From: Clostridia bacterium
Lineage (GTDB): Bacteria > Bacillota > Clostridia > Christensenellales > Aristaeellaceae
NCBI GenBank assembly: GCA_900759005.1
Contig: CAAEUQ010000016.1
Coordinates: 1-15,679 of the forward strand
Length of the DNA stretch: 15,679 nucleotides
Direction of reading: 5' to 3'
The translations under genes were made by a program, and so were the position numbers. Under the pieces are notes generated by a model, which was not told where the DNA came from, did no database searches, and was given only the letters and a program-made list of their open reading frames with translations. Below are positions 1 through 6,863 of this stretch, one piece after another (positions within the stretch are counted from its first letter, which is position 1; every line of letters starts with the position of its first letter).

Positions 1-255
1 CCGACCGAAGCGCCCACTGAAGTGCCGACCGAAGCACCGACGGAAGCTCCAACCGAGGCACCCACTGAAGCGCCGACCGAAGCCGCAACGGAAGCGCCTG
101 CCGCGACGACGCTCGCTTCCGCGACTGCCGCTGCCGTTGTAACCGCTGAAGCAACTGCCGAAGCAACCGCGGAAGCGACTGCGGAAGCAACTGTGGAAGC
201 AACCGTGGAAGCGACTGCTGAAGCAACCGAGGAACCGACTGCGGAGCCGGCGGTT
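1..255 (+). repeat. Coding PTEA / AEAT low-complexity repeat
   Basis: In-frame repeats encode roughly eight PTEA-like tetrapeptides followed by a run of AEAT/VEAT units ending in EEPTAEPA. The copies use different synonymous codons (gcg, gca, gct; gaa, gag; acc, act, acg), so the array is not a fresh DNA slippage product and appears held at the protein level. Acidic and Thr/Pro-rich composition fits an extended, possibly glycosylated, surface linker. The repeat probably continues upstream of the window. Confidence 0.9.
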
Positions 256-1149
256 TACAAGGTTTCGATCATCAAGCAGCTCGATCACGCGTCGCTGGAT
301 GAAATCGCGAATGCGATTGCCGCACGTCTGGATGCGATCGCTGCGGAGCAGGGTGTAACGATTGAATACACGATTACGTCCGGTCAGGGCGATCAGACGA
401 TCCTGAAGCAGCTTGCGGATCAGGCGATTGCCGATCACGTGAACGCGATCATCCCGATTGCGACCACCGCCGCGCAGGTCGCCGCCGTTTCCTCCGAGGA
501 TACTGAAACGCCCGTGGTTTTCGCCGCGATTTCCGATCCGGAAGCCGCGAACCTCACCGGCATTCCCTATGTGACCGGCACGAGCGACGCACTGAATACC
601 CGCTTCATTTTCGATATGATGCTTGCGCAGAATCCGGAAATCAAGACTGTGGGCCTGCTGTATTCCCTGTCCGAGCCGAACTCCACCAAGCCGATTGCCG
701 ACGCGAAGGCTTACCTCGATGAAAAGGGCATCGCGTACGTCGAGCAGACGGCGAACACGAACGACGAGGTCGTCGCCGCCGCGGCTGCGTTGATTGCCGA
801 AAAGGTCGACGCGATCTTCACTCCGACCGATAACGTGATCATGGCGGCGGAGCTTGCGATTTATGATTCGCTCGCCGAAGCGGGTATCCCGCACTACACC
901 GGCGCAGATTCCTTCGTGCGCAACGGCGCGTTCGCAACCTGCGGTGTGAACTACACCAAGCTCGGCGAATCGACCGCCGATCTCGCGTTCCGCGCGATGA
1001 CTGAGGGCATGGATGCGCTCGAGGATTACTACCTGATGGATGGCGGCATCATCACCGTCAATACCGAAACCGCTGAAAAGCTCGGCGTCGATCCTGCGAT
1101 CTTTGCGGGCATGGGCGAGCTGGTCGAGGTTACGACGACGAAGGACTGA
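1..1149 (+). CDS. ABC transporter substrate-binding protein, ABC_sub_bind (TrpX-like) family, 5' truncated
   Basis: The reading frame is open from base 1, so the true start, the signal peptide and the probable lipobox lie outside the window; the GTG at 22 is inside the repeat and is not a believable start. The first ~85 residues seen are low complexity: PTEA tetrapeptides, then AEAT/VEAT pentapeptide-like units. The folded domain begins near YKVSIIKQLDH and contains the family-typical stretches SGQGDQTILKQLADQ, IIPIATTAAQ, PVVFAAISDPEAANLTG, IFTPTDNVIM and GVNYTKLGES. By family knowledge this is the extracellular receptor of a small-molecule importer related to streptococcal TrpX; the ligand cannot be read from the sequence, with aromatic amino acids one possibility. 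The linker may act as a long tether between lipid anchor and receptor. The permease and ATPase follow after a 256-base spacer. The family call is firm and the substrate is not. Confidence 0.9.
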   Translation, partial: PTEAPTEVPTEAPTEAPTEAPTEAPTEAATEAPAATTLASATAAAVVTAEATAEATAEATAEATVEATVEATAEATEEPTAEPAVYKVSIIKQLDHASLDEIANAIAARLDAIAAEQGVTIEYTITSGQGDQTILKQLADQAIADHVNAIIPIATTAAQVAAVSSEDTETPVVFAAISDPEAANLTGIPYVTGTSDALNTRFIFDMMLAQNPEIKTVGLLYSLSEPNSTKPIADAKAYLDEKGIAYVEQTANTNDEVVAAAAALIAEKVDAIFTPTDNVIMAAELAIYDSLAEAGIPHYTGADSFVRNGAFATCGVNYTKLGESTADLAFRAMTEGMDALEDYYLMDGGIITVNTETAEKLGVDPAIFAGMGELVEVTTTKD

Positions 1150-1176
1150 TACGTTTAACGATACCCCAAATGGGAG

Positions 1177-1206
1177 AGCTCGAGAGGGGGTTAACCCTCT
1201 CGAGCT
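1177..1206. repeat. 12-bp inverted repeat
   Basis: AGCTCGAGAGGG pairs perfectly with CCCTCTCGAGCT around the six-base loop GGTTAA. It lies 28 bases after the receptor stop codon. It is followed by A-rich rather than T-rich sequence, so a role in mRNA 3'-end protection is more likely than factor-independent termination on the plus strand. Confidence 0.8.
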
Positions 1207-1233
1207 AAAATCGAGCCCAGCGGCGTGTACGGT

Positions 1234-1308
1234 GGGCGCGGGGCGATTTTCTCTCCGGAAAATCCTATTTTCCGGAGAGAAAATCGCAACCTTGCAGGCT
1301 CCGCGCCC
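1234..1308. repeat. Nested inverted repeat with perfect 21-bp stem
   Basis: The inner arms 1243-1263 and 1267-1287 are exact reverse complements of 21 bases around a three-base loop CCT. Outside them GGGCGCGG (1234-1241) pairs with CCGCGCCC (1301-1308), giving a two-storey structure. A perfect stem of this length is rare by chance. It could be an RNA processing or stability element, a cruciform, or a small non-autonomous repeat. Confidence 0.85.
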
Positions 1309-1352
1309 GGGGATTTCGAAGAAATCCTAGCGGAGACTGTCAAAGGGGTGGC

Positions 1353-1374
1353 AGTGGCGGGGGAAGCAGTTCCC
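1353..1374. repeat. GGGGGAA/TTCCCCC hairpin before the permease
   Basis: CGGGGGAA and TTCCCCCG pair around the loop GCAG, and the stem extends outward by a wobble and one further pair. It lies about 30 bases upstream of the permease start and leaves its ribosome binding site free. It belongs to the hairpin series of this spacer. Confidence 0.65.
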
Positions 1375-1405
1375 CCGTCCACAAATTTGAAGGGAGCGAA
1401 CGCAT

Positions 1406-2317
1406 TTGCTGATCATTACGCAAACCGCATTGGAGCTGGGCTTTCTGTACGCGCTGGTTGCGATGGCGCTGTTTCTGAGCTATCGCACGCTGGACATCGC
1501 GGACATGACCACCGACGGCTGCTTCGTGCTGGGCGCGGCGGTTTCCGTAACGCTTGCGGCGGCGGGACATCCGTTTCTCGCGATTCCCGCGGCGATGGCG
1601 GCGGGTGCGTGCGCTGGTTATGTCACCGCGTTTCTGCAAACGCGGCTGGGCGTTCCGTCCATTCTTGCGGGCATCGTCACGAATACGGGACTGTATACCG
1701 TAAATCTCATGGCGATGGGCTGGAAATCAAACGCGAGCCTGCTCCGTGTGGATACGATCTTTTCGCTGCTGAAAAAAACGCAGGTGTTCGGCGACTGGTA
1801 CGAGCTGGTTCCCGCCGCGGGCATCACGATTCTCGCCGCGATTCTCTTAAGACTCTTCCTTGGAACGCGGCTCGGGCTTTCAATTCGCGCGACGGGCGAT
1901 AACCGCGATATGGTGCGTGCGTCGTCGCTGAATCCGGCGTTTACGATCAGCGTCGGGCTTTCGGTTTCCAACGCGTTGACGGCGCTGTCCGGCGCAATCG
2001 TCGGGCAGTATCAGAAGACGGTGGACATCAATTCCGGAACGGGCATCGTGGTAATTGGACTCGCGTGTCTGATCATCGGCGAAACCGTGCTCGGCAAGCG
2101 TTCGGTAACGAAGGGTATTATCGCCGCAATCGTCGGCTCGATTCTGTATCGATTCCTGTATGCGGTCGTGTTTTATACGCGCATTGTGCCGGTGGATTGC
2201 CTGAAGCTTCTGACGGCGGCGGTCGTCGCGCTCGCCATTGCCGCGCCGACGATCAAAAGGTATCTGGCGCTGAAAAAGCGAATGCTGACGCGCAGGGAGG
2301 ACGGAAAGAATGCTTGA
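1406..2317 (+). CDS. ABC transporter permease (BPD_transp_2 type, TrpY-like)
   Basis: A 303-residue, highly hydrophobic protein with roughly eight membrane segments, the membrane-spanning subunit of the importer whose receptor ends at 1149 and whose ATPase begins at 2310. The TTG at 1406 is chosen because GGGAG at 1391-1395 sits about ten bases upstream and the first residues run straight into the first membrane helix. The cytoplasmic loop GTRLGLSIRATGDNRDMVRA near residues 153-172 looks like the coupling loop that docks on the ATPase in this family. The C-terminus is basic (KRYLALKKRMLTRRE), consistent with an inside location. Its stop overlaps the start of the ATPase gene by 8 bases, so the two are translationally coupled. 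Family assignment is secure; substrate unknown. Confidence 0.9.
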   Translation: MLIITQTALELGFLYALVAMALFLSYRTLDIADMTTDGCFVLGAAVSVTLAAAGHPFLAIPAAMAAGACAGYVTAFLQTRLGVPSILAGIVTNTGLYTVNLMAMGWKSNASLLRVDTIFSLLKKTQVFGDWYELVPAAGITILAAILLRLFLGTRLGLSIRATGDNRDMVRASSLNPAFTISVGLSVSNALTALSGAIVGQYQKTVDINSGTGIVVIGLACLIIGETVLGKRSVTKGIIAAIVGSILYRFLYAVVFYTRIVPVDCLKLLTAAVVALAIAAPTIKRYLALKKRMLTRREDGKNA

Positions 2318-3104
2318 TCTGAAAAATGTATCGAAGACCTTCAATCCCGGCTCTCCCGATGCAAAGCGCGCGCTTGACGGTCTTTCGCTTCATCTGGATC
2401 GCGGCGATTTTGTTACGATCGTCGGCTCGAACGGTGCAGGCAAATCCACGCTGTTCAACGCGATCGGCGGCAGCTTTTTCGTCGATACGGGCTCGATTTC
2501 GCTCGGAGGGCGCGATATTACGTTCATGCCCGAGCATAATCGCAGCCGCGTGATCGGAAGGCTGTTTCAGGATCCGCTGCGCGGCACTGCGCCGCACATG
2601 ACGATTGAGGAAAACCTCGCGCTTGCGTATTTGCGTTCATCGCACGGAAATCCGTTTAAGCGCACGTCGCATAAGGATCGTCAGTACTTCCGCGATCAAC
2701 TTTCGCAGTTGGGCATGGGATTGGAGAATCGAATGCGTCAGCCGGTTGGAATGCTTTCCGGCGGACAGAGACAGGCGCTGACGCTCTTGATGGCGACGAT
2801 GGTTACGCCGGAGCTTTTGCTTCTGGACGAGCATACCGCGGCGCTCGATCCCGGAACGGCGGAAAAGGTGCTTGAAATCACGCGCCGCACCGTCGCCGAA
2901 GGCAATATCACCTGCCTGATGATCACCCACAATATGCATCAGGCGCTTACCCTCGGCAATCGCACGCTGATGATGGCGAACGGGAGAATCGTGCTCGATG
3001 TGTCCGGCAGCGAGCGCGCGGGAATGACCGTGGACGATTTAATTGCCCGATTCAAAGCCGGCAGTGGAGAAGCGCTCGACAACGATCGCATTCTGCTGGC
3101 ATAA
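2310..3104 (+). CDS. ABC transporter ATP-binding protein (TrpZ-like)
   Basis: A 264-residue ATPase that powers the importer encoded by the two preceding genes. Visible motifs: Walker A GSNGAGKST (residues 39-47), Q-loop glutamine near 87 (RLFQDP), signature LSGGQRQ (149-155), Walker B LLLLDEH (169-175) with catalytic Glu174, D-loop ALDP (178-181) and switch His207 in MITHN. All catalytic residues are intact. The length is normal for the stand-alone subunit of this importer class. The start ATG overlaps the permease stop, with GGAAAG just upstream. A strong hairpin terminator follows 3 bases after the stop codon. Confidence 0.95.
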   Translation: MLDLKNVSKTFNPGSPDAKRALDGLSLHLDRGDFVTIVGSNGAGKSTLFNAIGGSFFVDTGSISLGGRDITFMPEHNRSRVIGRLFQDPLRGTAPHMTIEENLALAYLRSSHGNPFKRTSHKDRQYFRDQLSQLGMGLENRMRQPVGMLSGGQRQALTLLMATMVTPELLLLDEHTAALDPGTAEKVLEITRRTVAEGNITCLMITHNMHQALTLGNRTLMMANGRIVLDVSGSERAGMTVDDLIARFKAGSGEALDNDRILLA

Positions 3105-3106
3105 TT

Positions 3107-3154
3107 CAAAAAGCGAATCAGAATCCAAAAATGGAAATCTGATTCGCTTTTTTA
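3107..3154. terminator. Bidirectional intrinsic terminator
   Basis: AAAGCGAATCAGA and TCTGATTCGCTTT are inverted repeats flanked by A-run on the left and T-run on the right, so the hairpin has a U-tract on either strand. It ends the ABC operon on the plus strand and the GNAT gene on the minus strand; the GNAT stop codon (complement of 3152-3154) lies in the T-run itself. Confidence 0.9.
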
Positions 3155-3559
3155 TAGGGATTTGGTGAAGAACAGTTCCGCAGGCTGCGTGTCGAGCAGC
3201 AGACAGCCCGCGTCCTTATAGCCGAGTTTTCGATAAAAGTGCTGCGCGGCTTCGTCCGATTGCGTCGAAATCATGCAAAGATCGTGCCCGAGCGCGCGCA
3301 TTTCGGCTTCCCAATGTGCCGTAAGCATGTTTCCGAGCCCGCAGCGGCGCGATTCCGCGCGGACATACAGCATTGTGCAGAACGGAATCGAATCCCAGAA
3401 AAGATTCCAGCGCATCAGCGCGGCGGGAACGCCGTCCTCTATCAGTACGTAGCCGCGCCGGTCGCGAACTTTGCTCGTAAACTCGGATTCCGGCAGATGT
3501 CGGTCGAGCGAGAACCAGAACGCGCGGTCGCTTTCGCGGACATATCGAATTTCAATCAT
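3152..3559 (-). CDS. GNAT family N-acetyltransferase (small, with DeoR regulator)
   Basis: A 135-residue GNAT-fold protein, which would transfer an acetyl group from acetyl-CoA to an amine substrate not identifiable here. The acetyl-CoA binding motif A is RRCGLGNML (residues 71-79), following the beta-strand TMLYVRAES, and the motif B region is HFYRKLGY (107-114). It is near the minimal size for the fold. The ATG overlaps the end of the DeoR gene by 8 bases, so the two minus-strand genes are co-transcribed and coupled. No substrate can be inferred; the neighbouring glycerophosphodiester genes hint, weakly, at a metabolic target. The stop lies in the shared terminator. Confidence 0.88.
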   Translation of the reverse strand: MIEIRYVRESDRAFWFSLDRHLPESEFTSKVRDRRGYVLIEDGVPAALMRWNLFWDSIPFCTMLYVRAESRRCGLGNMLTAHWEAEMRALGHDLCMISTQSDEAAQHFYRKLGYKDAGCLLLDTQPAELFFTKSL

Positions 3560-4268
3560 GATTTTCCTCCCATGGCAGCGGCACGTCGCAGAGAAAATCG
3601 CTTACGCGTTCGCGCCCGCAAAGGCGGAACGTGCATTTTACGCCGAGCTTCGACGCGTCCATCAGGAATACGCGTTTGTCCGCGCGATCGAGCATGATGC
3701 GCCGCAGCGCCGTTTCAAGCTCGGAATTGTCGCTGATTTCGCCAGAATGGGAAATACCCTGGCTTGAAAAGAACAGCATATCCGCCGAAATTCCGCGCAC
3801 GAACGATTCCGCTGCGGGGCCGACGAACGCATGATTTTCGCGGTTGAATCGCCCGCCGGTGCAATAGACCTCTGCGTCGCACGCGCCGAGCTCGTCGAAA
3901 ACGCGGTCGTTGTTGGTGATGATCGTAAGTCCGCGCTTGTGCGCGAGGTATTTCAGCATTCGCCGAACGGTGCTCGATGCGTCCAGAAGAATCGTCGCGC
4001 CGTCGGGCACCATTTCCGCCGCGCGGCTTGCGATGCGCTCCTTCTGCGCGGAATGCTCGCCATCGCGAACCAGCAGGGGAACCACACTTTCAACGCCTGT
4101 CGGCAGCACACCGCCGTGAACGCGCCGCAGCGCGCCCGCCTTTTCGAGCAGCGCCACATCGCGCCGAACGGACGCTTCGCTGACGAACAGCACTGCCGCC
4201 AGTTCGCGAATCGACATCGCGCCGCGCACGTCCAGATGCGAAAGAATTTCCTGCTGCCGTTCGGTCAT
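3552..4268 (-). CDS. DeoR family transcriptional regulator
   Basis: A 238-residue repressor-type protein with the DeoR layout: an N-terminal winged helix (residues 1-57, with MTERQQEILSHL and the recognition stretch VSEASVRRDVALLEKAG, ending in RRVHGGV), then a DeoRC sugar-phosphate-sensing domain. In that domain LLDASST (94-100), TIITNN (115-120), TGGRFN (137-142) and DASKLG (204-209) are visible. Family members usually respond to phosphorylated sugars or polyols, which fits control of the divergent glycerophosphodiesterase and dehydrogenase genes. GlpR is the closest functional parallel, but this is inference. The start is fixed by AAGGAGG on the minus strand (complement of about 4276-4283). 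The divergent 148-base control region carries candidate operators. Confidence 0.93.
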   Translation of the reverse strand: MTERQQEILSHLDVRGAMSIRELAAVLFVSEASVRRDVALLEKAGALRRVHGGVLPTGVESVVPLLVRDGEHSAQKERIASRAAEMVPDGATILLDASSTVRRMLKYLAHKRGLTIITNNDRVFDELGACDAEVYCTGGRFNRENHAFVGPAAESFVRGISADMLFFSSQGISHSGEISDNSELETALRRIMLDRADKRVFLMDASKLGVKCTFRLCGRERVSDFLCDVPLPWEENHD

Positions 4269-4308
4269 GCAATCGCCTCCTTTTGCGCATTTTCAGCTCA
4301 AAGCGTGC

Positions 4309-4317
4309 GCAAATTTC
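4309..4317. promoter_or_regulatory. Candidate operator half, GCAAATTTC copy 1
   Basis: GCAAATTTC occurs here and again at 4371-4379, in the same orientation, 62 bases start to start, close to six helical turns. This copy lies between the consensus plus-strand promoter and the DeoR gene. It is a plausible repressor site for looping or autoregulation, inferred only from position and repetition. Confidence 0.4.
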
Positions 4318-4334
4318 AAAATCCGCGCAGGGGA

Positions 4335-4363
4335 TTGACATCGCCGCCCGCGCGCGTTATATT
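4335..4363 (+). promoter_or_regulatory. Sigma-A promoter of the GDPD/dehydrogenase operon
   Basis: TTGACA at 4335-4340 and TATATT at 4358-4363 are separated by exactly 17 bases, which is near consensus for the housekeeping sigma factor. Transcription would start near 4370, about 47 bases before the phosphodiesterase ATG. Confidence 0.85.
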
Positions 4364-4370
4364 TATTTTA

Positions 4371-4390
4371 GCAAATTTCGATATGAAATT
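4371..4390. promoter_or_regulatory. Candidate DeoR operator at the transcription start
   Basis: AATTTC (4374-4379) and GAAATT (4385-4390) form an inverted repeat around GATAT, directly downstream of the -10 box. The left half is part of the repeated box GCAAATTTC, also found at 4309. A repressor bound here would block the promoter, as expected for the adjacent DeoR protein. No experimental support is visible in the sequence. Confidence 0.55.
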
Positions 4391-4416
4391 CAACCGAAAA
4401 AGGGAGGAAAACGCCC

Positions 4417-5208
4417 ATGCTGCGCTATCGAAATCCAATTCCCGTCGCGGCGCATCGCGGCAATTCGCGCTATTTTCCGGAAAATACAATGTGCGCGTTC
4501 CGCTCCGCGCTTGAATTGAAGCCCGACATGATCGAAACCGATCTGCATATGACGAAGGACGGTCATCTCGTGATCATGCACGATCATCTGGTGGACCGCA
4601 CGACCGACGGAACCGGTCTGGTTCGCGAAAAGACGCTTGCCGAAATGCGCGCGCTGGATGCGGGTGGATGGAAGGGCGAGGAGTTCCGCGGCGAAAAGGC
4701 GCCGACATTTGAAGAATTCATCGATCTGTTCGCGGGCGAAAAGGAGCTTCTGTTCAATATTGAGCTGAAGGATTATCCTGCGGATTCCGGCGCGTTCGCG
4801 TATCGATCGGCGGAAAAGGCGATTGGAATGCTTTGCGAGGCGAATATGCTTTCGCGCTGCGTGATCAATACGTGGAGCGGCGTTCTGAACGAATGGCTCG
4901 ACGAGAAATACGGATCGGAAATCAAGATTCACGCGTATTCGCCGCAGGAAAGCATGGGCGCGAATCAGAAGCGCTTCGTGTACGATTACGCCTATTGCGT
5001 CTGCCTGTTCGGAACGAAGCTCGAACCGGTTGTTGAAAAGGACAAGTTCGATTTCGCGCTCAGCTACGGCGTGGAGCCGTGGGTGTTCTATTCCAAGGAA
5101 AGCGCCGAGCTGTACGATGCGGCGATTGCGAACGGCGCGCGCCTGTTTACCGCAAACGACCCCGCGTGGGCGATGAATTATCTGCGCGAAAAGGGTCTGC
5201 ATGAATAA
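4417..5208 (+). CDS. Glycerophosphodiester phosphodiesterase (GDPD family), cytoplasmic
   Basis: A 263-residue TIM-barrel phosphodiesterase that would split a glycerophosphodiester into sn-glycerol 3-phosphate and an alcohol. Catalytic and metal-binding residues are present: His13-Arg14 in AHRGN, PENT (21-24), Glu40 and Asp42 in ETDLHMTKDG, His55 in MHD, and Glu116 with Lys118 in NIELKD. The C-terminal FTANDPAWAMNYL matches the end of the barrel. There is no signal peptide, so it acts on substrates inside the cell, like UgpQ rather than periplasmic GlpQ. GGGAGG lies about ten bases before the ATG at 4417. It is the first gene of a two-gene operon, 15 bases from the dehydrogenase, under the promoter at 4335. 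Confidence 0.92.
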   Translation: MLRYRNPIPVAAHRGNSRYFPENTMCAFRSALELKPDMIETDLHMTKDGHLVIMHDHLVDRTTDGTGLVREKTLAEMRALDAGGWKGEEFRGEKAPTFEEFIDLFAGEKELLFNIELKDYPADSGAFAYRSAEKAIGMLCEANMLSRCVINTWSGVLNEWLDEKYGSEIKIHAYSPQESMGANQKRFVYDYAYCVCLFGTKLEPVVEKDKFDFALSYGVEPWVFYSKESAELYDAAIANGARLFTANDPAWAMNYLREKGLHE

Positions 5209-5223
5209 AAGGAGGAAAAAATC

Positions 5224-6276
5224 ATGGCAATCATTACCATCGTCGGCTCCGGCATGATGGGCTCCGCGCTGGCATTCCCGGCGCGTGAAAACGGAAATAC
5301 CGTGCGTCTGGTGGGCACGCATCTCGATCGCGAGATCATCGAAACCTGCAAAAAGACAAATCGCCATCCGAAATTCAAGAAGGATTTCCCCGCGGGCGTG
5401 GAATACTATCAGATTGAATCGCTGGACGAGGCGCTTGCGGGCGCGGATCTGGTGATCGGCGGCGTGAGCAGCTTCGGCGTTGAATGGTTCGGCGAGAACG
5501 TCATTCCGCATATCGCGGACGGCACGAAGGTGCTGACCGTGACGAAGGGTCTTCAGGATACGCCGGACGGACGGCTGATTCCGTATCCGTATCTGTGGAA
5601 GGAAAAGGTGGAAGCGCTTGGCAAGCGCCTTTCGCTGAACGCCGTCGGCGGCCCCTGCACCAGCTATGAGCTCGTCGCGCACGATCAGACCGAGGTTGCG
5701 TTCTGCGGCTGGAACATGGCAGATCTCGAGGAGATCAAAAAGCTCATGCAGACGGATTACTATCACATCAGCCTGTCGACCGACGTGGTCGGCATTGAAA
5801 GCGCGGTTGCGCTCAAGAACGGCTATGCCCTGGGCGTTGCGCTTACGATCGGCTTGAATCAGCGCGAATTCGGCATCGACAGCGAGCTGCATTACAATTC
5901 GCAGGCGGCGGTGTTTGGACAGAGCGTTCGCGAGATGTACAAGCTGCTGAAGCTTCAGGGCGCAGGCACGCTGGATAACCTTTGCGTGGGTGTGGGCGAT
6001 CTTTACGTGACGGTTTACGGCGGGCGCACGCGTCTGGTCGGCATTCTGCTGGGTCGCGGTCTGGACGTAGACGAGGCGAAGGCGGAGCTGAACGGCGTGA
6101 CGCTTGAATCGCTGGTTGTCGCCGGACGCGTTGCGCGGGCGGTACGCGCGCGCGCGGCTGCAGGAACGCTCGATGCGAGCGAATTCCCGCTGCTGATGCA
6201 CATCGACGATATTCTGACCAATCACGCAAGCGTGAATATTCCGTGGGAGAAATTCACGTTCGTCGAGAATAAGTAA
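5224..6276 (+). CDS. GpsA-like NAD(P)-dependent glycerol-3-phosphate dehydrogenase, divergent
   Basis: A 350-residue dehydrogenase with an N-terminal Rossmann fold (GSGMMGSALA, residues 8-17) and an all-helical C-terminal domain. Family landmarks: TVTKG with Lys108, GGPC at 142-145 where GpsA usually has GPS, ALKN with Lys198, and VGVGDLYVT (256-264) followed by GGRTRLVG. Canonical GpsA has Ser-Arg-Asn at that last place; here the Asn is Thr269 next to Arg268. The basic reaction, interconverting glycerol 3-phosphate and dihydroxyacetone phosphate, fits the preceding phosphodiesterase, which would supply the substrate. The altered pocket leaves room for a related polyol phosphate. The start is set by GGAGG at 5211-5215. 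It ends in a strong terminator. Operon position suggests a catabolic rather than a lipid-synthesis role (inference). Confidence 0.82.
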   Translation: MAIITIVGSGMMGSALAFPARENGNTVRLVGTHLDREIIETCKKTNRHPKFKKDFPAGVEYYQIESLDEALAGADLVIGGVSSFGVEWFGENVIPHIADGTKVLTVTKGLQDTPDGRLIPYPYLWKEKVEALGKRLSLNAVGGPCTSYELVAHDQTEVAFCGWNMADLEEIKKLMQTDYYHISLSTDVVGIESAVALKNGYALGVALTIGLNQREFGIDSELHYNSQAAVFGQSVREMYKLLKLQGAGTLDNLCVGVGDLYVTVYGGRTRLVGILLGRGLDVDEAKAELNGVTLESLVVAGRVARAVRARAAAGTLDASEFPLLMHIDDILTNHASVNIPWEKFTFVENK

Positions 6277-6280
6277 ATGC

Positions 6281-6320
6281 AAAACCGGCGCGGGGTTCGC
6301 AATGCCCTGCGCCGGTTTTT
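6281..6320 (+). terminator. Intrinsic terminator after the GpsA-like gene
   Basis: AAACCGGCGC-G-GGG pairs with CCC-T-GCGCCGGTTT around a nine-base loop, giving a 14-pair stem with one wobble and a T-run (GGTTTTTAT) on the plus strand. It stands between convergent genes; the A-run on its left may give weaker termination of minus-strand transcripts. Confidence 0.9.
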
Positions 6321-6350
6321 ATGCCATTTCGGGAAAGAACGATCGATTTA

Positions 6351-6845
6351 TTATTTTCTTTCGAAAGTCAGCCGCATCTGATGCCAGACGGCGTTTCCGT
6401 GCGTGGACTGGTCGGTGACGCCTTCGTCGAGAAAGCCGAAACTGGAATAAAATGGGAGCAGCGCCTGTTTGCACGTGAGCACGACGCCCCTTCGATTCTG
6501 CGCCCGCGCGTCTTCGATGAAGCGCTGAATCAGCGCGCTCGCATAGCCGCGCTTTCGATAGGCGGGAAGGGTGTTTACGCCGAAAATCATCTGCCATGCG
6601 CCGTTTTCATCGTGCATGGATGCGCGCGCATACATTTCGTCCGTCAGATCCGGCTGGTCCGTAACCATGCCGTCGACGAACGCGATCAGCGTTTCTCCTT
6701 CAAACAAAAGGAGAAAGTGGTTGCCGTAATGCGCGATTCGATCGGCAAATTCCGCCTTTGTCGCCGCCTCCGCCGTGGGAAAGCATTCGGATTCCACCGC
6801 GGCGACTGCGTTCAGATCGTTTAAGACCGCAGAGCGTATGTTCAT
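6351..6845 (-). CDS. GNAT family N-acetyltransferase, AANAT-like
   Basis: A 164-residue acetyltransferase of the arylalkylamine N-acetyltransferase-like branch. The N-terminal VESECFPTAEAATKAEFADRI, the central DEMYARASMHDENGAWQMIFGV and the acetyl-CoA motif A YRKRGYASAL (residues 96-105) are characteristic, as are LTCKQALLPFYSSFGF (123-138) and the end STHGNAVWHQMRLTF. Family members acetylate primary amines; the natural substrate of bacterial versions is generally unknown. The start is supported by GGAGGAAAT directly before ATG on the minus strand. It follows the PpiC gene on the same strand after 61 bases containing a strong hairpin, so it may be read partly from the PpiC transcript. Confidence 0.9.
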   Translation of the reverse strand: MNIRSAVLNDLNAVAAVESECFPTAEAATKAEFADRIAHYGNHFLLLFEGETLIAFVDGMVTDQPDLTDEMYARASMHDENGAWQMIFGVNTLPAYRKRGYASALIQRFIEDARAQNRRGVVLTCKQALLPFYSSFGFLDEGVTDQSTHGNAVWHQMRLTFERK

Positions 6846-6863
6846 ATTTCCTCCGAATTAAGC

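Larger units (their letters stand above)
1150..1405. other. Hairpin-rich intergenic spacer inside the ABC operon
   Basis: These 256 bases separate the receptor gene from the permease gene and hold no convincing gene. They contain at least four inverted repeats in a row: 1177-1206, 1243-1287 (nested in an outer stem 1234-1308), about 1311-1327, and about 1353-1374. None is followed by a clear T-run, so they are not classical terminators. They may stabilise the upstream receptor mRNA, which would raise receptor over permease, or may be a resident interspersed repeat. Confidence 0.8.

Noticed and set aside
1225..1902. A plus-strand frame covering the hairpin spacer and the start of the permease gene
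   Set aside because: It overlaps the permease out of frame and is translated from inverted repeats; the permease frame has a proper ribosome binding site and membrane helices.
4390..6282. A 630-codon open frame on the minus strand opposite the phosphodiesterase and dehydrogenase genes
   Set aside because: It is fully antisense to two genes with intact catalytic motifs. Its translation is rich in His, Arg and Ala without recognisable domains, as expected for the mirror frame of codon-biased DNA.
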